Shown: positions 1 through 10,059, counted from the stretch's first letter. The stretch is 36,562 nt of DNA from Pseudomonadota bacterium (GCA_021816155.1 JAKAZA010000024.1:1-36562), one strand, 5' to 3'. The notes: generated by a model from the sequence alone, not told the origin. Numbers and translations: made by a program.

Positions 1-41
1 TCGAGCGCGGCTTGGCGGGCGGGATCGGCGGTCACGGCCAT
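1..41 (-). CDS. N-terminal fragment of a gene leaving the window (MAVTADPARQAAL...), possibly RsmB-like 16S rRNA methyltransferase
   Basis: Minus-strand ATG at 41 opens a frame running off the left edge. The peptide resembles RsmB N-termini, but only 13 residues are visible. Confidence 0.35.
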   Translation of the reverse strand, partial: MAVTADPARQAAL

Positions 42-111
42 GGCCTGCCCGCACTCCCGGCGTCGCGCAAGTCCTGGCCGCGGCGATCGTGCGGGTCTAG
101 AGCGATCGGGC

Positions 112-312
112 ATGGCCGAACCCGATCCACCCGCCGGCGCAGCGCCGGGCAAGCAGCTTTCGCCAGCCGCGCGCCGCGCGCTGGAGGAAGCCGCCGCGCG
201 TCGGGCCGCCGCCCCTCAGGCGCCACTGCCGCCCGAGGAGGGCGGGCCGTCGGGGCCAGAGCCGACCCGCTACGGCGACTGGGAGAGAAATGGCGTCGCG
301 TCCGACTTCTGA
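112..312 (+). CDS. DUF1674 / SDHAF4-like protein (succinate dehydrogenase assembly factor 4 family)
   Basis: C-terminal GPEPTRYGDWERNGVASDF matches the DUF1674 signature. ATG at 112 is in frame with the 40..312 ORF. Confidence 0.85.
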   Translation: MAEPDPPAGAAPGKQLSPAARRALEEAAARRAAAPQAPLPPEEGGPSGPEPTRYGDWERNGVASDF

Positions 313-355
313 CGCGCTCGCCTGTGGGGTGCGTCTGCTCGCCGCTCGGGAGTGC

Positions 356-375
356 GGCCGTTAAGGTTAACGGCC
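356..375. promoter_or_regulatory. 20-bp inverted repeat GGCCGTTAA-GG-TTAACGGCC upstream of the secreted-protein gene
   Basis: Read directly; ends 22 bp before the ATG at 398. Confidence 0.85.
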
Positions 376-397
376 TGACCGGGGCACGGAGGCGACG

Positions 398-844
398 ATG
401 AACTATCGGGCGGGTCTGATCGCTTGCGCGCTGGCGCTGATCGGCTGGGGAACGGCGTTCGCCGGTGGGTACTGGGACGCGGGGCCGTCGCCAGCGTCCC
501 CTGCGCCCCAATACGCCGCCGCGCCGCCTTGTGAACAGGCCTGCGCGCCGCCGCCTTGCGGCTGCTGGCGGGACAGCCGTCCGCTCGTCCGCCGCGAAGC
601 GCCACCGCCGGCGCCGGCGGTGGCGCTTCCGGTGGATTTCTTCGACGCCGAGGGCGGCGTCGGCCCCGCGTTTCCCGATTCCGGATACGGGGGCGGCGGC
701 TACGTCGGGATAGGGGCGTTCGCCGCCGCGCAGGGCTTCGCCTCCGCGTCGGTCAGCGAGAACATCGGGGTCAACGTGTCGATCCTGCAGCGCGGCATGC
801 GCAGGCGCTGGATGTCCCACGGCTGCTGTGGCCGTCGCTGGTAG
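398..844 (+). CDS. Small putative secreted Pro/Cys-rich protein of unknown function
   Basis: 148-aa ORF with a signal-peptide-like N-terminus (MNYRAGLIACALALIGWGTAFAGG), then CEQACAPPPCGC and a terminal CC. No family recognised. Confidence 0.6.
   Translation: MNYRAGLIACALALIGWGTAFAGGYWDAGPSPASPAPQYAAAPPCEQACAPPPCGCWRDSRPLVRREAPPPAPAVALPVDFFDAEGGVGPAFPDSGYGGGGYVGIGAFAAAQGFASASVSENIGVNVSILQRGMRRRWMSHGCCGRRW
596..629. repeat. Perfect 34-bp palindrome inside the small secreted-protein ORF
   Basis: GAAGCGCCACCGCCGGC | GCCGGCGGTGGCGCTTC; right arm is the exact reverse complement of the left. Confidence 0.95.
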
Positions 845-847
845 GCT

Positions 848-1567
848 TCAGCCCTTCGCCATTTCCGCGGCGATGGCGAAGGCCGCGGCGCGGGGATCGT
901 CGGCGGCGGTGACGGGCCGGCCGCACACGATGTGGCTCGCGCCCTGGCCGAGCGCGTAGGCCGGTGTCTCAGCGCGAGCCTGGTCGTCGCGCCCCGCCCA
1001 TGCCGGCCGGACGCCGGGCGTCACCACCAGGAAGTTCGGGCCGCCGATCCGGCGCGCCAGCGCCGCCTCGCGCGGGCTGACGATCACGCCATCCGCGCCT
1101 GCCTCGAGCGCCTGGCGCACGCGCCGTTCGACGAGGTTGACCACCGACGTCGCGTAGCCGATCTGAGCGAGGTCCGCGTCGGCCAGGCTGGTCAGAACGG
1201 TCACGCCCAGCACCTTCAGCGGCGCGCCGGCTCGCCCACGCACCGCAGCCGCCAGCACCTGCGGCTCGGCGTGGACGGTCAGGAAGTCGCCGGCGCCGCT
1301 CGCCGCGATCGCCGCGGTCGCCTTCTCCACCGTCGCGCCGATGTCGTGCAGCTTCCAGTCGAGGAACACCTTGCGTCCGGCCCGCTTCAGACTGAGCGCC
1401 GTCTCGGCGCCGCCCATCGCGAGGAGCTGGAGGCCGATCTTGTAGAACGCCACTGCGTCGCCGAGTCGCTCGACGAGGTCCTCGGCCTCGGCGCGGCTTG
1501 CGAGGTCGAGCGCCACGATGAGACGTGGGTCGGCTTTGACGGGACGCGCGGCGACGCCGACGGCCAA
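848..1567 (-). CDS. pyrF: Orotidine 5'-phosphate decarboxylase
   Basis: RLIVALDL, VFLDWKLHDIGATV and VTPGVRP motifs. TTG start with AAAGGAGG upstream. Confidence 0.95.
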   Translation of the reverse strand: MAVGVAARPVKADPRLIVALDLASRAEAEDLVERLGDAVAFYKIGLQLLAMGGAETALSLKRAGRKVFLDWKLHDIGATVEKATAAIAASGAGDFLTVHAEPQVLAAAVRGRAGAPLKVLGVTVLTSLADADLAQIGYATSVVNLVERRVRQALEAGADGVIVSPREAALARRIGGPNFLVVTPGVRPAWAGRDDQARAETPAYALGQGASHIVCGRPVTAADDPRAAAFAIAAEMAKG

Positions 1568-1606
1568 GGCAGCCTCCTTTGGACAGGTGTCGATCTAGGC
1601 TAAGCA

Positions 1607-2305
1607 TTGAAAATGAGCCCGGCCCACTTCGCGGTCAACTTCTTCGTCGCGCTCTTCGCGCTGATCGATCCTATCGGCAACACGCCGCTGTTCGCGGCGG
1701 CGACCGCGGGCGCCGCCGCGGCTGGCCGCCGGCTGACGGCGCTCTACATCGCGCTTTTCTCGTTCGGCTTTCTGACGTTCTTCTTCGCCACGGGCCTGGC
1801 CCTGCTTCAGTTCTTCGGCATCGGACTCACAGCGTTCCGGATCGCTGGAGGCGTGCTGCTCTTCCTCCTGGGGCTCGACATGGCCCGCGGCGACCTCGCG
1901 CAGACGCTCGGCGATGCGGCGGGCGACGCCGCCGACATGTCGCCCAGGGTCTACGCAAGGCTACGCTTCGAACGACTGGTGGTGCCTTTCGGCATGCCGT
2001 TGCTTATCGGGCCGGGGGCGATCTCCACGGCGGTGATCTACGCCGGCGAGGCGCGGCGGATGGGTTGGCCGGGGGAGGCGATCGGCGTCGGCGTGATCGC
2101 GGCCATCGCGCTCGCCATGCTGGCTTCGTTCTGGGTCTCGGGCGCGGTCACCCGCGCTCTGGGCGGGGTCGGCGCCGTCATCGTGATCCGCGTGCTCGGC
2201 CTCATCCTGTGCGCGATGGCGGTGCAGTTCATCATGGCGGGCGTCGCGGACGCGACCTTCGGCATCCTGCGGCCGGCCGCCGCGACGCCCTACCGCAGCA
2301 GCTAG
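1607..2305 (+). CDS. MarC family membrane protein
   Basis: FFVALFALIDPIGNTPLF and multiple hydrophobic segments typical of MarC/UPF0056. Start could be 1607 or 1613. Confidence 0.9.
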   Translation: MKMSPAHFAVNFFVALFALIDPIGNTPLFAAATAGAAAAGRRLTALYIALFSFGFLTFFFATGLALLQFFGIGLTAFRIAGGVLLFLLGLDMARGDLAQTLGDAAGDAADMSPRVYARLRFERLVVPFGMPLLIGPGAISTAVIYAGEARRMGWPGEAIGVGVIAAIALAMLASFWVSGAVTRALGGVGAVIVIRVLGLILCAMAVQFIMAGVADATFGILRPAAATPYRSS

Positions 2306-3127
2306 TCAGAGCCGCCGGAAGCGGCTGGCCTGGCCCTGCATCAGGGCCATGCCCCACTCGTCGGGCAGCAGCTTCGAGAGCGCGGCGATGGCCTTGTTCG
2401 GCGCGCCAGTGACGCAGATCGGCCGGTTGGCCTCCGCCGCCTCGTAGCCGGCCTGCGCCACCTCGTCGGCGCCCAGCCACATCCAGGTCGGCGCGGCGTT
2501 GGTCACCCGTTCGCGCGTGCCAGCCGCATCGTGGAACTCCGTGTAGGTGAGCCCGGGACAGAGCGCGCTGACGTGGACGCCCGTGCCGGTCGTCTCCAGG
2601 TGCAGGCCTTGCGAGAAGCGGATCACCAGCGCCTTCGCCGGACCGTAGAGCGTGTGGCCGGGCGCCGGCGGGGTCAGGCCCGCGAGTGAGGCGACGTTGA
2701 CGATCCGCCCGAACCGGCGCTCGAGCATTCCGGGCAGCACCCTGTGGCTCAGCTCGCAGACCGCCGTCACCATCACCTGCAGCAGCGCGGCCTGGTCCGC
2801 CCATCCCGTCGCCGTATAGGCGCCGGGCACGCCGTAGCCGGCGTTGTTGACGAGGGCGTCGACGGCGCGGCCGTTGTCCGCGACCTGGGCCAGGATCGCG
2901 CGCGGCGCCTCCGGGTCGGCGAGATCGGCCGGGATCACAAGGCTCGCCACGCCGAAGCGCAGCCGCGCTTCGTCGGCGAGCTGGTGCAGTCGGTCGGCGC
3001 GCCGGGCGGTCAGGGCGAGATCGTAGCCGTGGCTCGCATAGACCCGCGCCAGGGCCGCGCCGATGCCCGAAGAGGCGCCGGTGACGAGCGCGAGGCGTCC
3101 GCTCAAAGCTTCCTCCTGCGACGACAT
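2306..3127 (-). CDS. SDR family NAD(P)-dependent oxidoreductase
   Basis: LVTGASSGIGAALA and NNAGYG. Catalytic Tyr/Lys region is degenerate-looking but recognisable (YGPAKA). Start taken at MSSQEE (3127); the ORF extends to 3181. Confidence 0.88.
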   Translation of the reverse strand: MSSQEEALSGRLALVTGASSGIGAALARVYASHGYDLALTARRADRLHQLADEARLRFGVASLVIPADLADPEAPRAILAQVADNGRAVDALVNNAGYGVPGAYTATGWADQAALLQVMVTAVCELSHRVLPGMLERRFGRIVNVASLAGLTPPAPGHTLYGPAKALVIRFSQGLHLETTGTGVHVSALCPGLTYTEFHDAAGTRERVTNAAPTWMWLGADEVAQAGYEAAEANRPICVTGAPNKAIAALSKLLPDEWGMALMQGQASRFRRL

Positions 3128-3300
3128 GACCCACATCCAGGGGCGCGCGGCAAGGTAGGCGTCCGGCGCGTCGGAAGACAACGCCCAGCCGCGCCGGCGA
3201 CACGGCGGGAATTGAACGGCGCGTGGAACCGGTGTACGCGCCCCGCCGCTGCATGAGGGAGCGCTGCGCGAGAAAGCGCCGGCGACCCGGAGGAGAAGGT

Positions 3301-5334
3301 TTGGCTCTCGAAGCCCCGTCGCAAGCGGCCGCCCCCGACGCTGCCGGCCACATCTCGGAAGCCACCACCGACGCCGCGCCGGCCGGGACGCCGCACGCCA
3401 GCGTCGGACGCAGCGCGTTCCTGGCGCTGGCGGTCGGATCGCTTGGCGTGGTCTTCGGCGACATCGGCACGAGCCCGCTCTACGCGTTCCGGTCGGCGTT
3501 GCTGGCGATGCAGACGCCCGACGAGCTCAAGGGCGGCTCGAAGAACATCGCCGCCATCGTGCATCCCTCGCAGATCTACGGCGTGATCTCGCTGGCCCTT
3601 TGGGCGCTCATCATGGTGGTGACGGTCAAGTACGTCCTCTTCCTGATGCGCGCGGACAACAAGGGCGAGGGCGGCGTGCTCTCGCTCATGGCGCTGGCGC
3701 AGCGCGCGCTGGGCCGCCGCACGCTGGCCATCTTCATTCTCGGGCTGATGGGCGCGGCGCTGTTCTACGGCGACTCGGTGATCACGCCGGCGATCTCCGT
3801 GCTTTCGGCGGTCGAGGGCCTGCGCACCATCGATGCGATCAAGGACGACGTCACCACCGGCTTGGTGATGTTCATCAGCATCGGAATCCTCGTCGGCCTG
3901 TTCGTGGTGCAGTCGCGCGGGACGGCGCGCGTGGGCCAGCTGTTCGGGCCGGTCATGCTGGTCTGGTTCATAGCCATGTTCGCGTTGGGCGCGATGCACC
4001 TGATGGACGACCCGCGCATCTTCTTCGCCTTCAACCCGGGATACGGGATCACATTCCTGTGGACCCACGGCTTCGTGGGCTTCCTGGTGCTGGGCTCGGT
4101 GTTCCTGACCGTCACCGGGGCCGAGGCCCTTTACGCCGACATGGGCCATTTCGGGCGATGGCCGATCCAGTCGGCTTGGCTGTTCCTCGCGTTCCCGTGC
4201 CTTGCGGTGAACTATCTTGGCCAGGGGTCCGACGCGCTCGCCAAGCTCGCCTGGGCCAGGCGCATGGGCCGTCCATTCATGGACCACAATTGGTTCTTCA
4301 TCCTGGCGCCCAACTTCATGCGCCCGGCGCTCGTGATCCTGGCCACCCTGGCCACCGTGATCGCCTCCCAGGCGGTGATCACCGGGGCCTATTCGATGAG
4401 CCAGCAGGCGATACAGCTCGGCCTTCTGCCGCGCATGGACGTGCGCCGCACCTCGGAGACCCAGACAGGCCAGATCTACCTGCCGCAGATCAACCTGATG
4501 CTGCTCGTGGGGGTGCTGGCGCTCGTGGCGTTCTTCCAGACGTCCGACGCGATGTCGAACGCTTACGGCCTGGCGGTCACGGGCACCATGGTGGTGACCA
4601 CGACGCTGGCCTTCATCGTCGTTCGCCAGCTCTGGAAATGGGGGCCGCTGCGCACCGCCGCTCTGATCGGCCCGCTGGTGGTGATGGACCTGACGTTCCT
4701 GTCGGGCAACGCGCTGAAGGTGTTCCACGGCGGCTGGGCGCCGGTTCTGATCGGACTGTCGCTCTTCACCGTGATGCTCACCTGGAACCGCGGCACCCAG
4801 CTGCTGGCCGAAAAGACGCGGCGCGACAGCGTGCCTCTCGCAGACCTCGCCGACATCCTGAAGAGCCGCGCGCCGCACCGCGTGGCGGGCACCGCCGTCT
4901 TCCTCACGTCCGACCCGGATGTCGCGCCCGTGGCGCTGATGCACAATCTCAAGCACAACAAGGTTCTGCACGAGCAGAACGTCATTCTTACGGTCGTCAC
5001 GGCCGAGACGCCGAGGGTCCGGGACGACGCCCGGATCAAGATCGAGCCGGTGTCGAGCGACTTCAGCAAGGTGATGATCACCTATGGCTTCATGGAGAGT
5101 CCCAACCTGCCCGCTGCGCTGGCGCTCTGCCGCAAGCAGGGGATGAAGTTCGACATCATGACCACCAGCTTCTTCCTCGGGCGCCGCTCGGTGGTTCCCG
5201 CGGCGCAGTCCGGCATGCCGCTCTGGCAGGACAAGCTGTTCATCTTCCTCATGAAGAACGCCACCAACCCGACCGATTTCTTCAACATCCCTCCGGGCCG
5301 GGTGGTCGAGATGGGCGCTCAGGTGACGGTCTAG
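3301..5334 (+). CDS. kup: Kup-type low-affinity potassium transporter
   Basis: [31 protein letters not shown] and [26 protein letters not shown] start at 3301 follows AGGAGAAGG; the ORF track starts at 3223. Confidence 0.95.
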   Translation: MALEAPSQAAAPDAAGHISEATTDAAPAGTPHASVGRSAFLALAVGSLGVVFGDIGTSPLYAFRSALLAMQTPDELKGGSKNIAAIVHPSQIYGVISLALWALIMVVTVKYVLFLMRADNKGEGGVLSLMALAQRALGRRTLAIFILGLMGAALFYGDSVITPAISVLSAVEGLRTIDAIKDDVTTGLVMFISIGILVGLFVVQSRGTARVGQLFGPVMLVWFIAMFALGAMHLMDDPRIFFAFNPGYGITFLWTHGFVGFLVLGSVFLTVTGAEALYADMGHFGRWPIQSAWLFLAFPCLAVNYLGQGSDALAKLAWARRMGRPFMDHNWFFILAPNFMRPALVILATLATVIASQAVITGAYSMSQQAIQLGLLPRMDVRRTSETQTGQIYLPQINLMLLVGVLALVAFFQTSDAMSNAYGLAVTGTMVVTTTLAFIVVRQLWKWGPLRTAALIGPLVVMDLTFLSGNALKVFHGGWAPVLIGLSLFTVMLTWNRGTQLLAEKTRRDSVPLADLADILKSRAPHRVAGTAVFLTSDPDVAPVALMHNLKHNKVLHEQNVILTVVTAETPRVRDDARIKIEPVSSDFSKVMITYGFMESPNLPAALALCRKQGMKFDIMTTSFFLGRRSVVPAAQSGMPLWQDKLFIFLMKNATNPTDFFNIPPGRVVEMGAQVTV

Positions 5335-5392
5335 GCGCGCCTGCGGCGACAGCCCTTGCGCTTACCCGCCCGACGCCCTTAAAGGCGCGCCT
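5333..5392. repeat. Two copies of the 10-bp palindrome AGGCGCGCCT (5333-5342 and 5383-5392)
   Basis: Direct reading of the kup stop / argG upstream region. Copies are exactly 50 bp apart. Confidence 0.9.
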
Positions 5393-5416
5393 CGCTCTCG
5401 CTGGGGACACCCGCCC

Positions 5417-6649
5417 ATGGCTGACCTGCCACCGCCGAAGAAAGTCGTGCTCGCCTATTCGGGCGGCCTGGACACCTCGATCATCCTGAAGTGGCTGCAG
5501 ACCGAATACGGCTGCGAGGTGGTCACCTTCACCGCCGACCTCGGCCAGGGCGAAGAGCTGGGACCCGCGCGCGAGAAGGCGCTGATGCTGGGCATCAAGC
5601 CCGAGAACATCTTCATCGAGGATCTGCGCGAGGAGTTCGTGCGCGACTATGTGTTCCCGATGTTCCGGGCCAACACGGTCTACGAAGGGCAGTACCTGCT
5701 CGGCACCTCGATCGCCCGCCCGCTGATCGCCAAGACGCAGATCGACATCGCCCGCAAGGTCGGCGCCGATGCAGTCAGCCACGGCTCCACCGGCAAGGGC
5801 AACGACCAGGTCCGCTACGAAGTCGGGTACTATGCGCTTGAACCCGACATCCGGGTGATCGCCCCCTGGCGCGAGGAGGGCTTCTTCAAGAGCCGCGAGG
5901 CGATGCTCGCCTATGCGGAAGCGCACCAGATCCCGATCGCCAAGGACAAGCGCGGCGAGGCGCCGTTCAGCGTCGACGCCAACCTCCTGCACTCCTCGTC
6001 CGAGGGCAAGGTGCTGGAGGACCCGTCCGTCCAGGCGCCGGAGATGGTCTACCAGCGGACGATCGCGCCCGAGGACGCGCCCGACAAGGCGCACGTCTTT
6101 ACGATGGACTTCGAGAAGGGCGACCCGGTGGCGATCGACGGCCAGCGCCTGTCGCCCGCGGCGCTGCTGACGAAGCTCAACGAGCTCGGCCACGACAATG
6201 GCATCGGCCGGCTCGACCTGGTGGAGAACCGCTACGTCGGCATGAAGTCGCGCGGCGTATACGAGACCCCCGGCGGGACGATCCTGCTCGCCGCCCACCG
6301 GGGCGTCGAGTCGATCACGCTCGACCGCGGCGCGATGCACCTGAAGGACGAGCTGATGCCCCGCTACGCGGAGCTGATCTACAACGGTTTCTGGTTCACC
6401 CCCGAGCGCGAGATGCTGCAGGCGGCCATCGACTACTCGCAGCGTCACGTCACGGGGCAGGTGCGGATCAAGCTTTACAAGGGCAACGTGACCGTGATCG
6501 GACGCACGAGCCCCTACTCGCTCTACGACCAGGATCTCGTCACCTTCGAGGAAGGCAGCGTCGCCTACGACCATCGCGACGCCTCCGGCTTCATCCGTCT
6601 GAATGCGTTACGCCTGCAGGTGAAGGCGAGGCGCGACCGGCGGGCCTAG
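5417..6649 (+). CDS. argG: Argininosuccinate synthase
   Basis: [32 protein letters not shown] and [10 protein letters not shown] motifs. Confidence 0.97.
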   Translation: MADLPPPKKVVLAYSGGLDTSIILKWLQTEYGCEVVTFTADLGQGEELGPAREKALMLGIKPENIFIEDLREEFVRDYVFPMFRANTVYEGQYLLGTSIARPLIAKTQIDIARKVGADAVSHGSTGKGNDQVRYEVGYYALEPDIRVIAPWREEGFFKSREAMLAYAEAHQIPIAKDKRGEAPFSVDANLLHSSSEGKVLEDPSVQAPEMVYQRTIAPEDAPDKAHVFTMDFEKGDPVAIDGQRLSPAALLTKLNELGHDNGIGRLDLVENRYVGMKSRGVYETPGGTILLAAHRGVESITLDRGAMHLKDELMPRYAELIYNGFWFTPEREMLQAAIDYSQRHVTGQVRIKLYKGNVTVIGRTSPYSLYDQDLVTFEEGSVAYDHRDASGFIRLNALRLQVKARRDRRA

Positions 6650-6698
6650 AGCGGGCTGTATTCGGGCTGCGGCGGCCTTCGCCGCCCGGCCGTTCCGT

Positions 6699-8201
6699 TC
6701 AGGCGATGATGTCGGACGGCGTCTCGGCGAAAGCGGGCGTGTGGCTGAGCGCTTCCAGGTTCGCCTCGTGCGAGCTGCGGTTCAGCCGGTAGAAGAACAG
6801 CAGCGAGACCGCCGCGAGATTGAGCGTCAGGTTCGCCGGCAGCCACAGCAGCGCCATGTTGCGCATGACCACGGGGTCGACGAAGTCGACGTGACCGGCT
6901 TGCGCGCCGACCGGGAACCGCACGACCTCGAGGATGAGCGCGCCGAGCAGCCCGCCGATGCCAGTGGTGAACTTCGGCAGCAGGTTGGAAGCGGCGAAGA
7001 GCAGGCCCTCGGAGCGGACGCCGGTCCGGACCGCATTGTCCTCGGCGACGTCGGCGATCATCGAGCCGACGATGATGAAGCCGATCAGGGCCAACGTGTT
7101 GGAGAAGAAGCCGTCGATGGCCAGGATGGCGGGTATCGCCGGCGCGCTGTTCGGCGGGAGCCAGCCCAACAGTCGCAGCCCGACGGGCAGGACGCCGCCA
7201 AGGATGGCCAGCGTGAAGACGACCATCATGGTGCGCTTCTTGTCGAGCGCGCGCGACAGCATCGGCGCCGCGACGATGGCCAGCAGCGACGATGGGGCGA
7301 CGAGAAGGCCGATCACGCCGACCATCTGGGGCGATAGCCCCCAGAAGTAGTAGTTCATGAAGGCGTTGATGGTGGCGGTGAGGCCGCCAGCGATCCCGGA
7401 CAGCAGGCCGGCGCCCATCACCGCAATCAGCGACGGATTGGCCAGCGTCGTGAAGACCTCCCGCAGCGCCGCCGTCAACGACTGGCGTCGCTCCGGCGCC
7501 TGCCAGAGAGCGGGAATGTAGCGGTGCGTCGCCGCCGATGAGATGAGGATCGCGCCGAACGTCAGGACCGCCGCGAGCACGCCGAAGCTGGCGTAGGCGG
7601 CGGGGTCATTCTGGCCCAACGGATGGCTGGCGTCCTTGCGTAGGAACACGGTCTGCATCGTCAGGAACACGGCGACGCCGCCCGCGAAGCCGAAGAAGTA
7701 GCGGAAGCTGATGAGCGTCGTCCGATCGTGATAGTCCGGCGCGAGTTCCGGGGTCAGGGCGTCGCTCGGGATCTGGTAGAGGCTTACGCAGAGCCGCAAG
7801 GCGATCAGAAGGAGGAGAGTGTAAGCGGCGACCGCTGGCGGCGAGAACGCGTGCGGCGGCCGCCACAGCAGGAATATGGCGACGGCGATCGGAAGGGCCG
7901 AGGCGTACATGAACGGATGTCGTCGGCCCCACGGCGTGCGCAGCGTATCGGAAAGGCGCCCGATCAGCGGATCGAACACGGCGTCGATGGCCAGCGAAAC
8001 GAAGACGACGAGCCCGACGATCGCCGGGTCGAGACCGATCACGCGGACCAGGAAGTAGGTGATCGTGGCCTGCGACAGGGCCGCGCCGGCGGTCGCCTGC
8101 GCTACCGAACCGATTCCGTAGGAGACCTTCGTGGCAAGGCCCAGCCGCGGCGGCTTAGACGCTTCGTTCAAGACGCTGATTCCCGCCGCCCCCCGCTCCA
8201 C
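6699..8201 (-). CDS. MFS transporter, GPH (glycoside-pentoside-hexuronide:cation symporter)-like
   Basis: Approx. 12 hydrophobic segments; FDPLIGRLSDTLRTPWGRRHPFM and PSDALTPELAPDYHDRTTLISFR are typical of the GPH family. Confidence 0.88.
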   Translation of the reverse strand: MERGAAGISVLNEASKPPRLGLATKVSYGIGSVAQATAGAALSQATITYFLVRVIGLDPAIVGLVVFVSLAIDAVFDPLIGRLSDTLRTPWGRRHPFMYASALPIAVAIFLLWRPPHAFSPPAVAAYTLLLLIALRLCVSLYQIPSDALTPELAPDYHDRTTLISFRYFFGFAGGVAVFLTMQTVFLRKDASHPLGQNDPAAYASFGVLAAVLTFGAILISSAATHRYIPALWQAPERRQSLTAALREVFTTLANPSLIAVMGAGLLSGIAGGLTATINAFMNYYFWGLSPQMVGVIGLLVAPSSLLAIVAAPMLSRALDKKRTMMVVFTLAILGGVLPVGLRLLGWLPPNSAPAIPAILAIDGFFSNTLALIGFIIVGSMIADVAEDNAVRTGVRSEGLLFAASNLLPKFTTGIGGLLGALILEVVRFPVGAQAGHVDFVDPVVMRNMALLWLPANLTLNLAAVSLLFFYRLNRSSHEANLEALSHTPAFAETPSDIIA

Positions 8202-8237
8202 TTAAGCGTCAGAGGGGGGGCGGCGTCCATTAATTCG

Positions 8238-8267
8238 CGCAAACGACCGTCCGCAGGCTGCGGACGG
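8238..8267 (-). terminator. Putative intrinsic terminator downstream of grpE
   Basis: Perfect 9-bp GC-rich stem CCGTCCGCA-GGC/GCC-TGCGGACGG followed on the minus strand by TCGTTT, just after the grpE stop. Confidence 0.6.
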
Positions 8268-8287
8268 GATGGGGCAAGGCGCCCGGA

Positions 8288-8932
8288 TCAGGCCTTGGTG
8301 TCGACCGCGCCGCCTGAGTCCGCGCCGCCTGCGGCCGCGTAGGGGTTCTGGGCGACGGGGTCCGCGGACTCCGCGCCACCGGAGCCGCGGGCGGCCACGA
8401 TGACCATCGCCGGGCGCACCAGGCGGCCGAACAGCTCGTAGCCGGGCTGGATCACCTGCAGCACGCCGCCGCCGGCGACGTCCGGCGCGGACTGCTCCTG
8501 CATCGCCTGGTGCAGGTGCGGGTCGAACTTCGCGCCACGCGCCGGGTCGATCTTCTTGAGCCCGTTGCGCTCGAACGCGCCCATCAGCTCGCGCTCGGTC
8601 ATTTCGAGGCCAATGGCGAGGTTCTTGACCAGAGGGTCGGCCGCGTCCTTCGGCGCGTGCATCATCGCGCGCTGCAGGTTGTCCGCCACGCCGAGGAGAT
8701 CGCGCGCGAACTTCTGGATCGCGTAGGCCCGCGAATCGTTGGCTTCGCGCTCGGCCCGCCGCTTCGTGTTCTCGGCGTCGGCCGCGACCCGCAGCACCTG
8801 GTCCTTCAGCGCCGAGATCTCGGCCCGGAGCGCCTCCACGTCGTCGTTCTGCTCCGCGGCGGCGGTCGCGTCGGCCTCGGTTCCCTGACCGTTCGCCGGC
8901 GTTTCGTCGTCACTCATCGTTCTGTCCGTCAC
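8288..8932 (-). CDS. grpE: Nucleotide exchange factor GrpE
   Basis: Coiled-coil N-terminus and C-terminal [27 protein letters not shown] start at 8932 overlaps the hrcA stop as GTGA. Confidence 0.95.
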   Translation of the reverse strand: MTDRTMSDDETPANGQGTEADATAAAEQNDDVEALRAEISALKDQVLRVAADAENTKRRAEREANDSRAYAIQKFARDLLGVADNLQRAMMHAPKDAADPLVKNLAIGLEMTERELMGAFERNGLKKIDPARGAKFDPHLHQAMQEQSAPDVAGGGVLQVIQPGYELFGRLVRPAMVIVAARGSGGAESADPVAQNPYAAAGGADSGGAVDTKA

Positions 8933-10008
8933 CCATCCACGATGCGCCCGAGCACCCGGGCCGTGTAGTCGACCAGCGGAATCACACGAGCATAGTTCAG
9001 CCGGGCGGGACCTATCACGCCGATCGCGCCCAGCACCTTCTGTCGTCCGCTCATATAGGGCGCGGCGATCACGGCGGAACCCGAAAGAGAAAAGAGCCGC
9101 GTCTCCGCGCCGATGAAGATGCGCACGCCCTGCGCGTCGCGCACGTTGTCGAGGAGGCCGATCAGCTGTTCCTTCTGCTCGAGGTCGTCGAACAGCATGC
9201 GCACGCGCTCGAGGTCGGCCATGGCTTCCGGGTCGGCCAGCAGGTTGGCGCGGCCGCGCACGATCAGCGCGCGCTCGGTCTCGCCGCCGCCGCTCCAGGC
9301 CGCCAGGCCCTCCTCAACCAGCCGCGCCGCCGTGGCGTCGAGCTCGCGCCGCGCGCGCTCGAGTTCGCCGCCGACCTCGATTCGCGCCTCGGCGAGCGTG
9401 CGGCCGCGGAGCCGCGCGTTCAGGAAGTTGGACGCCTCGGCAAGCGCCGAGGGCGTGACGCCGGCCGGACGGCGCATCAGCCGGTTCTCCACCTGGCCGT
9501 CGTCGAAAACCATGATCACCAGCGCCTGGTCCGGGCCCAGCGCCACGAACTCGACGTGCTTGACGCCCGCCTCGCGCTGCGACGCGACCACGACCCCCGC
9601 GCCGCCCGCGAGGCCCGACAGGATCGAGCTCGCCTCGTTCATCGCTTCCTCGAGCGAGCGGCCGTGGGCGGTGAGCCGCGCCTCGATCATGCGGCGATCC
9701 TCCTCGGCCAGGTCGCCCACTTCGAGCAGGCCGTCGACGAAGAGGCGCAGGCCGACGTGGGTCGGCATGCGGCCCGCGCTGATGTGCGGGGCGTCCAGCA
9801 ATCCGAGTTCGGCCAGATCCTGCATGGTGTTGCGGATCGACGCCGGCGAGAGCCCGATACCGGCCCTGGCGAGGGTGCGCGATCCGACCGGCTCCCCGGT
9901 CTCCAGGTAGGCCTCGACGATGCGACGGAAAATATCGCGGGCGCGCGCGTCCAGCTCCGCGAGCGCGGGCCCTTGGGACAGTGATAGGCCGACGAAAGGG
10001 TTGGTCAT
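8929..10008 (-). CDS. hrcA: Heat-inducible transcriptional repressor HrcA
   Basis: [43 protein letters not shown] is diagnostic. ATG at 10008. Confidence 0.96.
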   Translation of the reverse strand: MTNPFVGLSLSQGPALAELDARARDIFRRIVEAYLETGEPVGSRTLARAGIGLSPASIRNTMQDLAELGLLDAPHISAGRMPTHVGLRLFVDGLLEVGDLAEEDRRMIEARLTAHGRSLEEAMNEASSILSGLAGGAGVVVASQREAGVKHVEFVALGPDQALVIMVFDDGQVENRLMRRPAGVTPSALAEASNFLNARLRGRTLAEARIEVGGELERARRELDATAARLVEEGLAAWSGGGETERALIVRGRANLLADPEAMADLERVRMLFDDLEQKEQLIGLLDNVRDAQGVRIFIGAETRLFSLSGSAVIAAPYMSGRQKVLGAIGVIGPARLNYARVIPLVDYTARVLGRIVDG

Positions 10009-10021
10009 CGTGCAGGCATTG

Positions 10022-10049
10022 AGGATAAGCGCGCGGAGATCGTGTGCAA
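10022..10049 (-). promoter_or_regulatory. Candidate promoter for hrcA-grpE (TTGCAC-N16-TATCCT)
   Basis: Minus-strand -35/-10-like pair upstream of hrcA. No CIRCE-type inverted repeat seen here. Confidence 0.3.
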
Positions 10050-10059
10050 GGAGTGACCC

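Noticed and set aside
3103-4971. 622-aa minus-strand ORF antisense to kup
   Set aside because: His/Arg/Gln-rich mirrored-frame composition; kup on the opposite strand is clearly real.
6666-6690. GCGGCG-GCCTT-CGCCGC hairpin between argG and the MFS gene as a terminator
   Set aside because: Stem is only 6 bp and no convincing U tract follows on either strand.
8213-8220. Run of eight G (phase-variation-like homopolymer) upstream of the MFS gene
   Set aside because: Short for a phase-variable tract and in a non-coding position; common in high-GC genomes.
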